Positions 1 through 6,321 of a stretch of DNA of 9,055 nt are shown piece after piece (position 1 is the first letter of the stretch; the number at the start of each line of letters is the position of its first letter). Under the pieces are notes generated by a model. The model had not been told where the DNA came from. It did no database searches and saw only the letters and a program-made list of their open reading frames with translations. The DNA is taken from contig JAQGIA010000653.1 in NCBI GenBank assembly GCA_028291445.1, positions 1 to 9,055 on the forward strand. The letters run 5' to 3'. A program made the translations under genes and the position numbers. Source of the DNA: Belnapia sp. Its GTDB lineage: Bacteria; Pseudomonadota; Alphaproteobacteria; Acetobacterales; Acetobacteraceae.

Positions 1-309
1 GCCGTCGCCCTCGGCGACGATCTTGGCGCTGCGCCGGTCGATCGGGCCTTCCCGCACCAGCGTCTCGAGCGCCAGCTTGGCGGCTTCCTGGTCCGGGAAG
101 GGCAGCGAGATGGTGACGTTATCGCCATCATCCCTGGGCTTCGAGCCAGTCTGATGCATCATCTCCTGCGGCGGTACGGCGCGCGTGCCCATGGCGGTGG
201 CATGCCCCACCGGGTCGCTGGCCGGGAAAGTCTGCTCCACGTCGTGGTCCAGGACATGCTCGGAGGCAGGGGTCGGATGGTCCTTGGAAGCTTGCTTGCT
301 GTCGGCCAT
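1..309 (-). CDS. Small protein with FPASDP motif, 5' part only
   Basis: This frame is open from an ATG at 309-307 down to the left edge of the window, giving 103 residues with no stop, so the C-terminus is missing. An AGGAA Shine-Dalgarno-like stretch at 321-317 lies 7 nt upstream of the ATG and supports this start. The N-terminus is hydrophilic, with no signal peptide or membrane segment. It contains VEQTFPASDPV around residues 24-34; I recall a similar E-x-x-FPASDP segment in many short uncharacterised proteobacterial proteins. From about residue 65 (VTISLPFPDQEAAKLALETL) the chain looks like an ordered alpha/beta domain that continues beyond the window. It is divergent from the patatin gene and shares a 226-bp upstream region with it. 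I do not recognise a function. Confidence is in the reading frame and start, not in a role. Confidence 0.75.
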   Translation of the reverse strand, partial: MADSKQASKDHPTPASEHVLDHDVEQTFPASDPVGHATAMGTRAVPPQEMMHQTGSKPRDDGDNVTISLPFPDQEAAKLALETLVREGPIDRRSAKIVAEGDG

Positions 310-353
310 GGTACGGTTCCTATGCAGTCTGGGCCAGCCAACGCTTGGCACGG

Positions 354-371
354 GGCCGGGTTCGCCCGGCC
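354..371. other. GC hairpin with TTCG tetraloop in divergent upstream region
   Basis: GGCCGGG (354-360), TTCG (361-364) and CCCGGCC (365-371) form a perfect 7-bp stem with a 4-nt loop. On the minus strand it would lie in the leader of the FPASDP gene, 45-62 nt before its ATG, if transcription starts further upstream. On the plus strand it lies far from the patatin start. No T-run follows in either direction, so it does not look like an intrinsic terminator. Between it and the patatin gene I see an AT-richer patch (386-400) but no convincing -35/-10 pair. Confidence 0.4.
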
Positions 372-524
372 GTTCCGGCTGCGGCAAAATAGGAATACAG
401 ACCGCCTTCCTGTCCAGCCGCCCGCCCGGCGCATGATGCCAGCCGGCCAGCATTGAGCCTGACATCGCCATGCGGGAGGAAGGTTGCGGCGCCGGCGATT
501 AGGGCGCAGCACAGCCAAGGTTCT

Positions 525-530
525 GGAGAA
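525..530 (+). promoter_or_regulatory. Ribosome binding site of the patatin gene
   Basis: GGAGAA ends 5 nt before the ATG at 536. An in-frame TAG at 500-502 closes the frame upstream, and no other in-frame ATG, GTG or TTG lies between it and 536. The site therefore fixes the patatin start. Confidence 0.75.
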
Positions 531-535
531 TACCG

Positions 536-1663
536 ATGGATCCCATTTCCTGCCCCTTCGGCCGTATCGCCCTGGTCCTGCAGGGCGGTGGTGCGCTCGG
601 CTCCTACCAGGCCGGCGTCTACCAGGCGTTGCACGAGGCGGGGCTGGAGCCGGATTTCCTTACCGGCGTCTCGATCGGCGCGGTGAATGCCGCCCTCATC
701 GCCGGCAACCGGCCGGAGAACCGCCTGGCCCGGCTGCGGGAATTCTGGGACCGCATCACCTCCCGCAAGGTCTGGGCCTTCGCCCCGGATGGCGACGACC
801 TTCGCCGCACCCGCAATGCGCAGAGCGCGCTCGCCACCATCGCCCTCGGCGCCCCCGGCTTCTTCAAGCCCAATACGGTCAGCCCCTGGTTCACCCCGCG
901 CGGCGGCGCCGACGCCACGGCCTTCTACGACACCAGCCCGTTGAAGGACACGCTGCGCGAACTGGTGGATTGGGACCTGCTGGCGAGCCCCGGCGGCCAT
1001 CCACGCCTCGCGGTCGGCGCAGTCAACGTGACCACCGGCAATTTCCAGTATTTCGACAGCGCCGTGCAGCATCTGGTGCCGGAGCACGTCATGGCCTCCG
1101 GTGCGCTGCCGCCGGGGCTGCCGATGGTGAAGATCGACGGCGGCTGGTACTGGGATGGCGGCCTCGTCTCCAATACGCCGCTGCAATACCTGCTCGAGGA
1201 TGAGGCGGACCAACGCGACGCGCTGGTCTTCCAGGTGGATCTCTTCCCCGCTCGCGGCCCGTTGCCGCGCGACATGGAAGATGTGATGGGCCGCGAGAAG
1301 GACATCCGCTTCTCCTCCCGCACCCGGATGAACACCGATGCCTTCACCCGCCAGCGCCATTGGCAGGTGCAGCTGCGCCAGGCGCTGGCCAAGGTGCCGG
1401 AAGCGGCGCTGACCGATGCCGAGAAGGCGATGCGGGAACGGCTGGCGACCCTGCCGCAGCTCGCCATCCTGCAACTCGTCTATCAGGCCAAGGCCTACGA
1501 AGGGCAGTCGAAGGACTATGAATTCGGCCCGGAGACGATGCGCGAGCACTGGGCCAGCGGCTACGAGGACACCAAGCGGACCCTGGCGCGACGCGACTGG
1601 CTGGTGCTGCCGCCGGAGGATCCCGGCATCGTCACCCACGATTTGCACCGCGAGGCGGAGTAG
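536..1663 (+). CDS. Patatin-like phospholipase with DUF3734-type C-terminus
   Basis: This 375-residue protein is a predicted serine lipid acyl hydrolase. The patatin fold is clear: the oxyanion-hole loop QGGGALG at residues 16-22, the nucleophile elbow GVSIG at 44-48 (Ser46), and the catalytic aspartate in WDGGLVSNTP (Asp207). Ser-Asp dyad chemistry is known for this family. After the catalytic domain, FQVDLFPARG followed by a region rich in charged helices up to about residue 370 resembles the DUF3734 extension found in a bacterial patatin subgroup. No signal peptide is visible, so it is probably cytoplasmic or peripheral on the inner membrane. It stands alone on its strand, with the divergent FPASDP gene upstream and the DedA gene converging 39 bp downstream. 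The substrate (phospholipid, other acyl ester or storage polyester) cannot be read from the sequence. The family call is secure; the physiological role is unknown. Confidence 0.93.
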   Translation: MDPISCPFGRIALVLQGGGALGSYQAGVYQALHEAGLEPDFLTGVSIGAVNAALIAGNRPENRLARLREFWDRITSRKVWAFAPDGDDLRRTRNAQSALATIALGAPGFFKPNTVSPWFTPRGGADATAFYDTSPLKDTLRELVDWDLLASPGGHPRLAVGAVNVTTGNFQYFDSAVQHLVPEHVMASGALPPGLPMVKIDGGWYWDGGLVSNTPLQYLLEDEADQRDALVFQVDLFPARGPLPRDMEDVMGREKDIRFSSRTRMNTDAFTRQRHWQVQLRQALAKVPEAALTDAEKAMRERLATLPQLAILQLVYQAKAYEGQSKDYEFGPETMREHWASGYEDTKRTLARRDWLVLPPEDPGIVTHDLHREAE

Positions 1664-1685
1664 CGGCTCGGCCCAGGCGGCGGGA

Positions 1686-1700
1686 ACCTCCGTCGGGGGT
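1686..1700. terminator. Weak hairpin between convergent genes
   Basis: In the 39-bp gap between the patatin stop (1661-1663) and the DedA stop (1703-1705), ACCTCC (1686-1691) can pair with GGGGGT (1695-1700) around a 3-nt loop, with one T-G wobble. A wider pairing of GCGGCGG (1677-1683) with CCGCCGC (1712-1718) is an alternative. There is no T-tract on either strand, so a bidirectional terminator role is only a guess from position. Confidence 0.22.
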
Positions 1701-1702
1701 CG

Positions 1703-2302
1703 CTACCCCGTCCGCCGCGCCTTCCAGATCCGCCAGCCGATGCCACCGAAGACCAGCAGCATGACCGTCAGGCCGATCGGCCCGGCCCATTCCTCCACCA
1801 GGTGGAAGCGGTCTTCCAGCGCATAGCCGGCGAAGGCCAGACCGCCGGTCCAGACCCCGGTGCCGAGCGCGGTCCAGCCGTAGAAGACCAGCCGGGGCAG
1901 TTCCACCAGCCCGGCCGGCACCGAGATGCCGGTGCGGATGCCGGGCATCAGCCGGGCGAGGCAGACGGCGGCCGGGCCGTTGCGCCGCAGCGCCGCCTCG
2001 GCCTTCAGCACCGTCTCGCGGCTCAGCCCGACATAGCGGCCGAAGCGGTCGACCACTTTTCGCATGCGCAGCGTCCCGTAGGCCCGCGCGAGTTCGAACC
2101 AGAAGGCATTGCCGGCCAGCGAGCCGGCGATGCCGGCGGCCACCACGCCGCCGATCGGCATCTGCCCGCGCGCCGCGGCGAAGCCGGCCAGCGGCATGAT
2201 GATCTCCGATGGCAAGGGCGGAAACAGATTCTCCGCCACCATCAGCAGGAAGACCCCGACCAGCCCGCCGGAGGCGACCAGACCCGCTGCCCATTCGATC
2301 AT
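1703..2302 (-). CDS. DedA-family membrane protein
   Basis: This 199-residue integral membrane protein begins at the ATG at 2302-2300 (MIEWAAG). A start 17 codons further up (2353) is possible but would overlap the upstream gene by 44 bp and adds a polar leader unusual for the family. DedA signatures are clear: Glu24 and the FPPLPSE segment at 27-33 in the first re-entrant region, and RLMPGIRTGISVPAG at 117-131, matching the family pattern R-x-x-P-x-x-R followed by PAG. Hydrophobic helices follow at about 135-158 and 174-193. Characterised DedA proteins help membrane energetics and cationic-peptide resistance, and some are reported to carry undecaprenyl phosphate across the inner membrane. The gene starts 7 bp after the stop of the ArnT-like glycosyltransferase, has no strong ribosome binding site of its own, and is probably translationally coupled. 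Family assignment is secure; the transported lipid is inferred. Confidence 0.92.
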   Translation of the reverse strand: MIEWAAGLVASGGLVGVFLLMVAENLFPPLPSEIIMPLAGFAAARGQMPIGGVVAAGIAGSLAGNAFWFELARAYGTLRMRKVVDRFGRYVGLSRETVLKAEAALRRNGPAAVCLARLMPGIRTGISVPAGLVELPRLVFYGWTALGTGVWTGGLAFAGYALEDRFHLVEEWAGPIGLTVMLLVFGGIGWRIWKARRTG

Positions 2303-2309
2303 GTGGCGG

Positions 2310-4070
2310 TCACGGCGCGACGCGATAAAGCAGCAAGGTAACCCAGCGCCCACGCGAGTAGTTGAAGCCGGTCACGCTGGCGATCTCCTGCGGGACGAGG
2401 GCGATGGTGGCGGCCTGCTGGCGGAAGTCGCCCTCCGCCCGGTTGCCCACGGCGACGACCCGGCCGGGACCGCCGGCCAGGAAGCTCGCGGCATCGCCAC
2501 CGGTGCGCAACAGGCGCACGTCCTGGCCGAGGGCGAAGAGCACCGAGGGCTCGGAATGCCCGGTGATGCCGAATTGCCCGGCGGGCAGGCCCGGCGCCGC
2601 GGCCGCCACCGCCGCCGCCAGCCTGGGCGCCACCCACATCGGGGTCAGGTGCGGCACCACGCCTTCCAGCACCAGCGCATAGATCGGCACCGCCAGCAGC
2701 GCGCCGAGCAGCCCCGCCCGGCCCCAACCACCGCCCATCGCCGGCTGCCCCCCCGGCTGTCCTCCCGACCGTCCGCCGGGGCGCCAGATCGCCCGCAGCA
2801 GCAGCACGACAAGCGCGACCAGCACCAGGACCAGCAGCAGGGCGGCCAGCATCGGGCCGCGCAGCAGGTAGAAGGATACCCCCTGCGCCGCGATGCCGAG
2901 GCCGGCGGCGACCCCCACCAGCGTGGCCACCGCGGCCCAGCGCCACCAGCGCGGCGGCAACTGCCGCACCGGGTCCATCGCCCAGGCGGCGCCGAGCAGC
3001 ATCAGCGCGGGGAACAGCGGCAGGGTATAATGCGGCAGCTTGGTCTGCACCGCCTCGAAGACCAGCCAGGAGGGCACTACCCAGGCCAGCAGGAAGCGTA
3101 CCGGCGGGTTCAGCCGGTCGGCCCAGGCCTGCGGCAGGGCGCAGAGCACGATCCAGGCGCCGGGGAAGGCGGCGATGCCGAAGCTCAGCAGGTAGAAGCC
3201 GGGCGGCCCCCAATGCTTCTCCTCGCCCGAGCCGATCTTGGAGAGCATGTCGCCGCCGACCGCCTGCTCGAAGAAGCGGCCCTCGGTGGCGATGCCGATG
3301 GCGACGAACCAGGGCGCCGCGGCGGCGACCATCAGCGGCAGGCCCCAGCCCGGCCGGAGCGCGCCGAGCCAGGCCAGGCCGCGCGGCTTGCCCTTGTCGA
3401 TCACCGCCAGGGTGATGCCGGTCAGCAGCGGCACCATCGGCCCGATCGGCCCCTTCAGCAGCACGCCGAGGCCGAGCAGCAGCCAGAACCCCGCCGCCTG
3501 CCGGGCCGAGAAGGTGTCCGGCCGCAGATAGGCGGCGCCGAACAGCCCCATGGCGGCGGTGACGCAGGCGAGCAGCGCCGCATCCGTCTTGGCGATATGC
3601 ACCTCCGCCACCAGCACCAGGGAGGAGGCGAGCATCGCCGCCCCGAGCAGCGCCGCCCGCCGCCCGACCAGGCCGCGGCCCCAATGGAAGGTCGCCAGCA
3701 CCGCCAGCAGCGCGCCGAGCAGGCTGGGCACCCGATAGGCCCAGATCTGGTCCCGGTTCCCGAGCCGGGCCGCTTCCAGCACCTGCACCGAGGCGGCCTG
3801 CAGCCAGTGGATGCCGGCCGGCTTCTTGTTGCGCTCCTCCTCGCCGAAGCGGATGCGGATGTAGTCGCCGCTCTCGACCATCTGCCGGCTGGCCTGGGCG
3901 AAGCGCGCCTCGTCCCGGTCGGTCGCCGGCAGGGTGAAGAAGCCGGGCAGCCAGAGCAGCAGGCACAGCAGGGTGAGGAACGACTTCGGCCGACGCTGCA
4001 GCGCCTCCGGCAGGATGCCGAAGGAACGGTCGGGGCTGGCATTGGCCGAGATAGGAATGGCGTGGCGCAC
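2310..4070 (-). CDS. ArnT/PMT-like (GT-C) membrane glycosyltransferase
   Basis: This 586-residue polytopic inner-membrane protein matches the ArnT/PMT family, which transfers a sugar from an undecaprenyl-phosphate donor to an acceptor on the periplasmic side. A first membrane helix (about 31-47) is followed by the diagnostic acidic loop TDRDEARFA (50-58) and the downstream NKKPAGIHWL (81-90), equivalent to the family's K-P-P-x-x-x-W-L. About ten further hydrophobic helices follow. GHSEPSVLFALG near residue 508 marks the C-terminal periplasmic domain seen in ArnT-like enzymes. A Gly/Gln/Pro-rich linker at 432-450 interrupts the membrane region. The start is a GTG at 4070-4068 with no clear ribosome binding site, and I see no better upstream choice. 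No other arn genes are in the window, so 4-amino-arabinose and lipid A as donor and acceptor are not established. It is co-transcribed with the DedA gene. Confidence 0.9.
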   Translation of the reverse strand: MRHAIPISANASPDRSFGILPEALQRRPKSFLTLLCLLLWLPGFFTLPATDRDEARFAQASRQMVESGDYIRIRFGEEERNKKPAGIHWLQAASVQVLEAARLGNRDQIWAYRVPSLLGALLAVLATFHWGRGLVGRRAALLGAAMLASSLVLVAEVHIAKTDAALLACVTAAMGLFGAAYLRPDTFSARQAAGFWLLLGLGVLLKGPIGPMVPLLTGITLAVIDKGKPRGLAWLGALRPGWGLPLMVAAAAPWFVAIGIATEGRFFEQAVGGDMLSKIGSGEEKHWGPPGFYLLSFGIAAFPGAWIVLCALPQAWADRLNPPVRFLLAWVVPSWLVFEAVQTKLPHYTLPLFPALMLLGAAWAMDPVRQLPPRWWRWAAVATLVGVAAGLGIAAQGVSFYLLRGPMLAALLLVLVLVALVVLLLRAIWRPGGRSGGQPGGQPAMGGGWGRAGLLGALLAVPIYALVLEGVVPHLTPMWVAPRLAAAVAAAAPGLPAGQFGITGHSEPSVLFALGQDVRLLRTGGDAASFLAGGPGRVVAVGNRAEGDFRQQAATIALVPQEIASVTGFNYSRGRWVTLLLYRVAP

Positions 4071-4086
4071 TAGCGCGGACCCGGCG

Positions 4087-4102
4087 CGGATGAAATCATC
4101 CG
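4087..4102. promoter_or_regulatory. 16-bp perfect dyad upstream of the ArnT-like gene
   Basis: CGGATGA (4087-4093), AA, TCATCCG (4096-4102) is a perfect inverted repeat with 7-bp arms and a 2-bp centre. It lies 16 bp upstream of the GTG of the ArnT-like gene, inside the 158-bp divergent region shared with rsmB. Size and spacing fit an operator for a dimeric regulator, but no regulator gene is nearby and a dyad this short can arise by chance. Confidence 0.3.
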
Positions 4103-4132
4103 GCAGGGATAATTTGCCCGCCAGGACAATAG

Positions 4133-4178
4133 GCTAGAGCGCATTCCGTGGAGCCTTTCGAACGGATTGCGCTCTAGC
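4133..4178. repeat. 46-bp palindromic intergenic element ending in CTAG(AGC)
   Basis: Arms 4133-4149 and 4162-4178 pair at 16 of 17 positions (the only mismatch is T4144 with T4167) around a 12-nt loop. The outer ends read GCTAGAGCGC and GCGCTCTAGC. It sits between two divergent genes, 63 bp from the ArnT-like start and 50 bp from the rsmB start, so it cannot terminate either gene. From memory it resembles the CTAGAGC-ended palindromes scattered through many alphaproteobacterial intergenic regions (REP-like elements). Only one copy is in this window, so its repeat status is inferred. Confidence 0.6.
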
Positions 4179-4228
4179 ACGCGGCGCCCCTGGTAAGCGA
4201 GGGTGGCGGGGGCCATAAACCGCCGCGC

Positions 4229-5479
4229 ATGTCCTCCCATATCGGCTCCCCCACCCGCCGCGCCGCCCTGTCCGTGCTGGAGGCGGTGATCACCCGCCAC
4301 CGCCCGCTGGAGGAGGCGCTCGATGCGCTGCCCGGCGGCATCGCCCCCCGAGACAAGGCCGCCGCCCACCGCATCGCCGCCGCCGTGTTGCGCCGGGCCG
4401 GGTCGCTGGATGCGGTGCTGGAGCCATTCCTGCGGCGGGAGCCGCCGGGCGAGGTCCGCCAGGCGCTGCGGATGGGCACGGCGGAGCTGCTGCTGCTCGG
4501 CACCCCGGCCCATGCGGCGGTGGCGAGCAGCGTCACCCTGGTGCCGAAGCCCTTCGCCGGCCTGGCCAATGCGGTGCTGCGCCGGGTGGCGGAAGCCGGC
4601 CCCGCCGCGCTGGAGGGGCTGGATGCCGAGCGGCTCGATACCCCGCCCTGGCTCTGGTCCACTTGGCACGGCGCCTATGGAACGGCGGTGCGCGCGGTCG
4701 CCGCGGCGCATCGCAGCGAGGCGCCGCTCGACCTGTCCCTGGCCCCGGGTGCGGCGCCCCCCGAGGGCGGCACCGAATTGCCCAATGGCAGTTGGCGCTA
4801 CCCCGCCGGGACGCATGTGACCGGCCTCCCCGGCTTCGCCGAGGGTAGCTTCTGGGTCCAGGATGCCGCCGCCACCCTGCCGGCCCGGCTGCTGGCGGTG
4901 AAGCCCGGCGAGAGCGTGCTCGACCTCTGCGCCGCCCCCGGTGGCAAGACCGCCCAGCTGGTCGCCGCCGGCGGCCGGGTGGTGGCGGTGGAACGCGACC
5001 CCAAGCGCGCCGCCCGGCTGCGGGAGAACCTCGCCCGGCTGCATATGGCCGCCGACGTGGTGGAAGCCGATGCCACGACCTGGGATGCCGGTGGCGCGCT
5101 GTTCGACGCGGTGCTGCTGGATGCCCCCTGCAGCGCCACCGGCACCATCCGCCGCCATCCGGACGTGCCCTACCTCAAGCGTTTCCGCGACATCGCGCCC
5201 ATGGCCGAACTGCAGGCCAGGCTGCTGGCCGCCGCGGCGCAACGGGTGGCGCCCGGCGGCCGGCTGGTCTTCGCCACCTGCTCGCTCCAGCCGGAGGAGG
5301 GCGAGGCGCATCTCGCCACCGTGCTGCCCGGGCTCCGCCCCTACCCGGTGCGGCCCGAGGAAGTGCCCAGCCTGGCCCATGCCATCATCGCCGGCGGCGC
5401 GCTGCGGACCCGGCCGGATTTCTGGGCTGAGCAGGGCGGCATGGACGGCTTCTTCATCGCCCGCTGGCGGCGGATCTAA
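4229..5479 (+). CDS. rsmB: 16S rRNA m5C967 methyltransferase RsmB
   Basis: RsmB (Fmu) transfers a methyl group from S-adenosylmethionine to a cytosine (C967 in E. coli numbering) of 16S rRNA in the 30S subunit. The 416-residue length is close to the usual ~430. Residues 1 to about 130 form the NusB-like RNA-binding domain (RRAALSVLEAV, then an ALRMGTAELLLL helix and a VPKPFAGLANAVLRR motif). The C-terminal methyltransferase domain has the SAM-binding motif LDLCAAPGGK at 231-240, DAPCSATGTIRRHPD with Cys301, and FATCS with Cys351. In m5C methyltransferases the motif VI cysteine (Cys351 here) attacks the base and the motif IV cysteine (Cys301 here) aids release, so both key residues are intact. 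The start at 4229 gives the expected N-terminus but has no good ribosome binding site; a GGCGG/CCGCC stem (4205-4224) lies just before it. It is the first gene of the plus-strand run. Confidence 0.95.
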   Translation: MSSHIGSPTRRAALSVLEAVITRHRPLEEALDALPGGIAPRDKAAAHRIAAAVLRRAGSLDAVLEPFLRREPPGEVRQALRMGTAELLLLGTPAHAAVASSVTLVPKPFAGLANAVLRRVAEAGPAALEGLDAERLDTPPWLWSTWHGAYGTAVRAVAAAHRSEAPLDLSLAPGAAPPEGGTELPNGSWRYPAGTHVTGLPGFAEGSFWVQDAAATLPARLLAVKPGESVLDLCAAPGGKTAQLVAAGGRVVAVERDPKRAARLRENLARLHMAADVVEADATTWDAGGALFDAVLLDAPCSATGTIRRHPDVPYLKRFRDIAPMAELQARLLAAAAQRVAPGGRLVFATCSLQPEEGEAHLATVLPGLRPYPVRPEEVPSLAHAIIAGGALRTRPDFWAEQGGMDGFFIARWRRI

Positions 5480-5546
5480 GAAAGTAATTCGCCTATGGCG
5501 CGCATATCGATGCGAATAAGCAACTTTCTGCTTCTTGCATGATGCA
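5479..5546. other. AT-rich spacer with overlapping inverted repeats, upstream of rpe
   Basis: Right after the rsmB stop the base composition drops sharply below that of the flanking genes for about 65 bp. AGAAAGT (5479-5485) and ATTCGC (5487-5492) are mirrored by GCGAAT (5512-5517) and ACTTTCT (5523-5529), giving an interrupted long hairpin. AAGCA (5518-5522) with TGCTT (5529-5533) is a competing small hairpin, and TGCAT-G-ATGCA (5536-5546) is a perfect 11-bp dyad. No T-run follows, so it is not a canonical terminator. It may instead carry the promoter or operator of the rpe operon, though I find no convincing -35/-10 pair. Confidence 0.4.
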
Positions 5547-5610
5547 GGCCCGGTCGAAGCCCCGGCGACCGCCTTGCCCGCCGTAGCCCCACGCCGCTAG
5601 AACCGGCCGG

Positions 5611-6321
5611 ATGCAACCCCGTCCCGTCCGGATCGCCCCCTCCCTCCTCGCCGCCGATTTCGCCCGCCTCGGCGAGGAGACGCGCGCCATCGCCGCCGCG
5701 GGTGCGGATTGGCTCCATCTCGACGTCATGGACGGCCATTTCGTCCCGAACATCAGCTTCGGCCCGGTGGTGGTGAAGGCGCTGCGCCGGCACACCACCA
5801 TGCCCTTCGACGTCCACCTGATGATCACCCCGGCCGATCCGTACCTGGAGGCCTTCGCCGCCGCCGGCGCGGATATCATCAGCCTGCACCCGGAAGCCGG
5901 TGCGCATCTGCATCGCAGCTTGCAGACCATCCGGGCCCTGGGCAAACAGGCCGGTGTGGTACTCAACCCGGCGACGCCCGTTTCGGTGGTGGAGAACGTC
6001 CTCGACCTCTGCGACCTGATCCTGGTGATGTCGGTCAATCCCGGCTTCGGTGGGCAATCCTTTCTCGGCAGCCAGCTCGGCAAGATCGCCGCGCTGCGGC
6101 GGATGATCGACGCCCATGTCGCGGCCGGCGGCCAGCCGATCGCGTTGCAGGTCGATGGCGGGGTCACCGTGGCGACCGCGCCGCGCTGCATCGCGGCCGG
6201 GGCCGACGTGCTGGTCGCCGGCACCGCGGTCTTCGGCGCGCCGGATTATGCCGCCGCCATCGCCGCCCTTCGCGGTCCCGACGAGACCGCTTCATCGCCC
6301 CACGCCAAAGGTCCTGCCTGA
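5611..6321 (+). CDS. rpe: Ribulose-phosphate 3-epimerase
   Basis: Rpe interconverts D-ribulose 5-phosphate and D-xylulose 5-phosphate in the cytosolic pentose phosphate pathway (and in the Calvin cycle where present). The 236-residue TIM-barrel protein shows every family landmark: [10 protein letters not shown] at 9-18, the metal-binding [12 protein letters not shown] at 36-47 (His36, Asp38), DVHLM at 67-71 (His69), the phosphate-loop VNPGFGGQ at 142-149, and VDGGV at 181-185 with the catalytic Asp182. Two of the four metal ligands and the two general acid/base aspartates are thus visible along with His69. The last ~12 residues ([12 protein letters not shown]) are a polar tail beyond the usual end. 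No strong ribosome binding site precedes the ATG, but the N-terminus aligns with the family. Its stop TGA overlaps the next ATG by one base (TGATG, 6319-6323), so translation of the heparinase-like gene is probably coupled to it. Confidence 0.96.
   Translation: MQPRPVRIAPSLLAADFARLGEETRAIAAAGADWLHLDVMDGHFVPNISFGPVVVKALRRHTTMPFDVHLMITPADPYLEAFAAAGADIISLHPEAGAHLHRSLQTIRALGKQAGVVLNPATPVSVVENVLDLCDLILVMSVNPGFGGQSFLGSQLGKIAALRRMIDAHVAAGGQPIALQVDGGVTVATAPRCIAAGADVLVAGTAVFGAPDYAAAIAALRGPDETASSPHAKGPA

Noticed and set aside
386..416. Possible minus-strand promoter (TGGACA at 416-411 and TATTTT at 391-386)
   Set aside because: The 19-bp spacer is too long and the -10 match is only 4 of 6, so I do not annotate it.
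470..502. Ten-codon leader ORF (ATG 470 to TAG 502) upstream of the patatin gene
   Set aside because: It has no ribosome binding site of its own and nothing in its coding potential supports it. The purine-rich GGGAGGAAGG lies inside it, but no start codon follows in the patatin frame.
320..1648. Minus-strand open frame (442 codons) opposite the patatin gene
   Set aside because: No motif, biased composition, and it covers a well-supported patatin gene with intact catalytic residues and ribosome binding site.
2109..4073. Long plus-strand open frame (654 codons) opposite the ArnT-like gene
   Set aside because: Its translation is a low-complexity mix of Gln, Arg, Gly, Pro and His with no domain motif, typical of antisense frames in very GC-rich DNA. 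The minus strand has clear family motifs and membrane helices.
4070..5380. Minus-strand open frame (436 codons) opposite rsmB
   Set aside because: Gly/Arg/Gln/His-rich antisense artefact; RsmB on the plus strand has all its catalytic motifs.
5709..6320. Long N-terminal extension of the heparinase-like gene, starting inside rpe
   Set aside because: The extension is an Arg/Gly/Pro-rich out-of-frame reading of rpe. The TGATG overlap at 6319-6323 gives the natural start.
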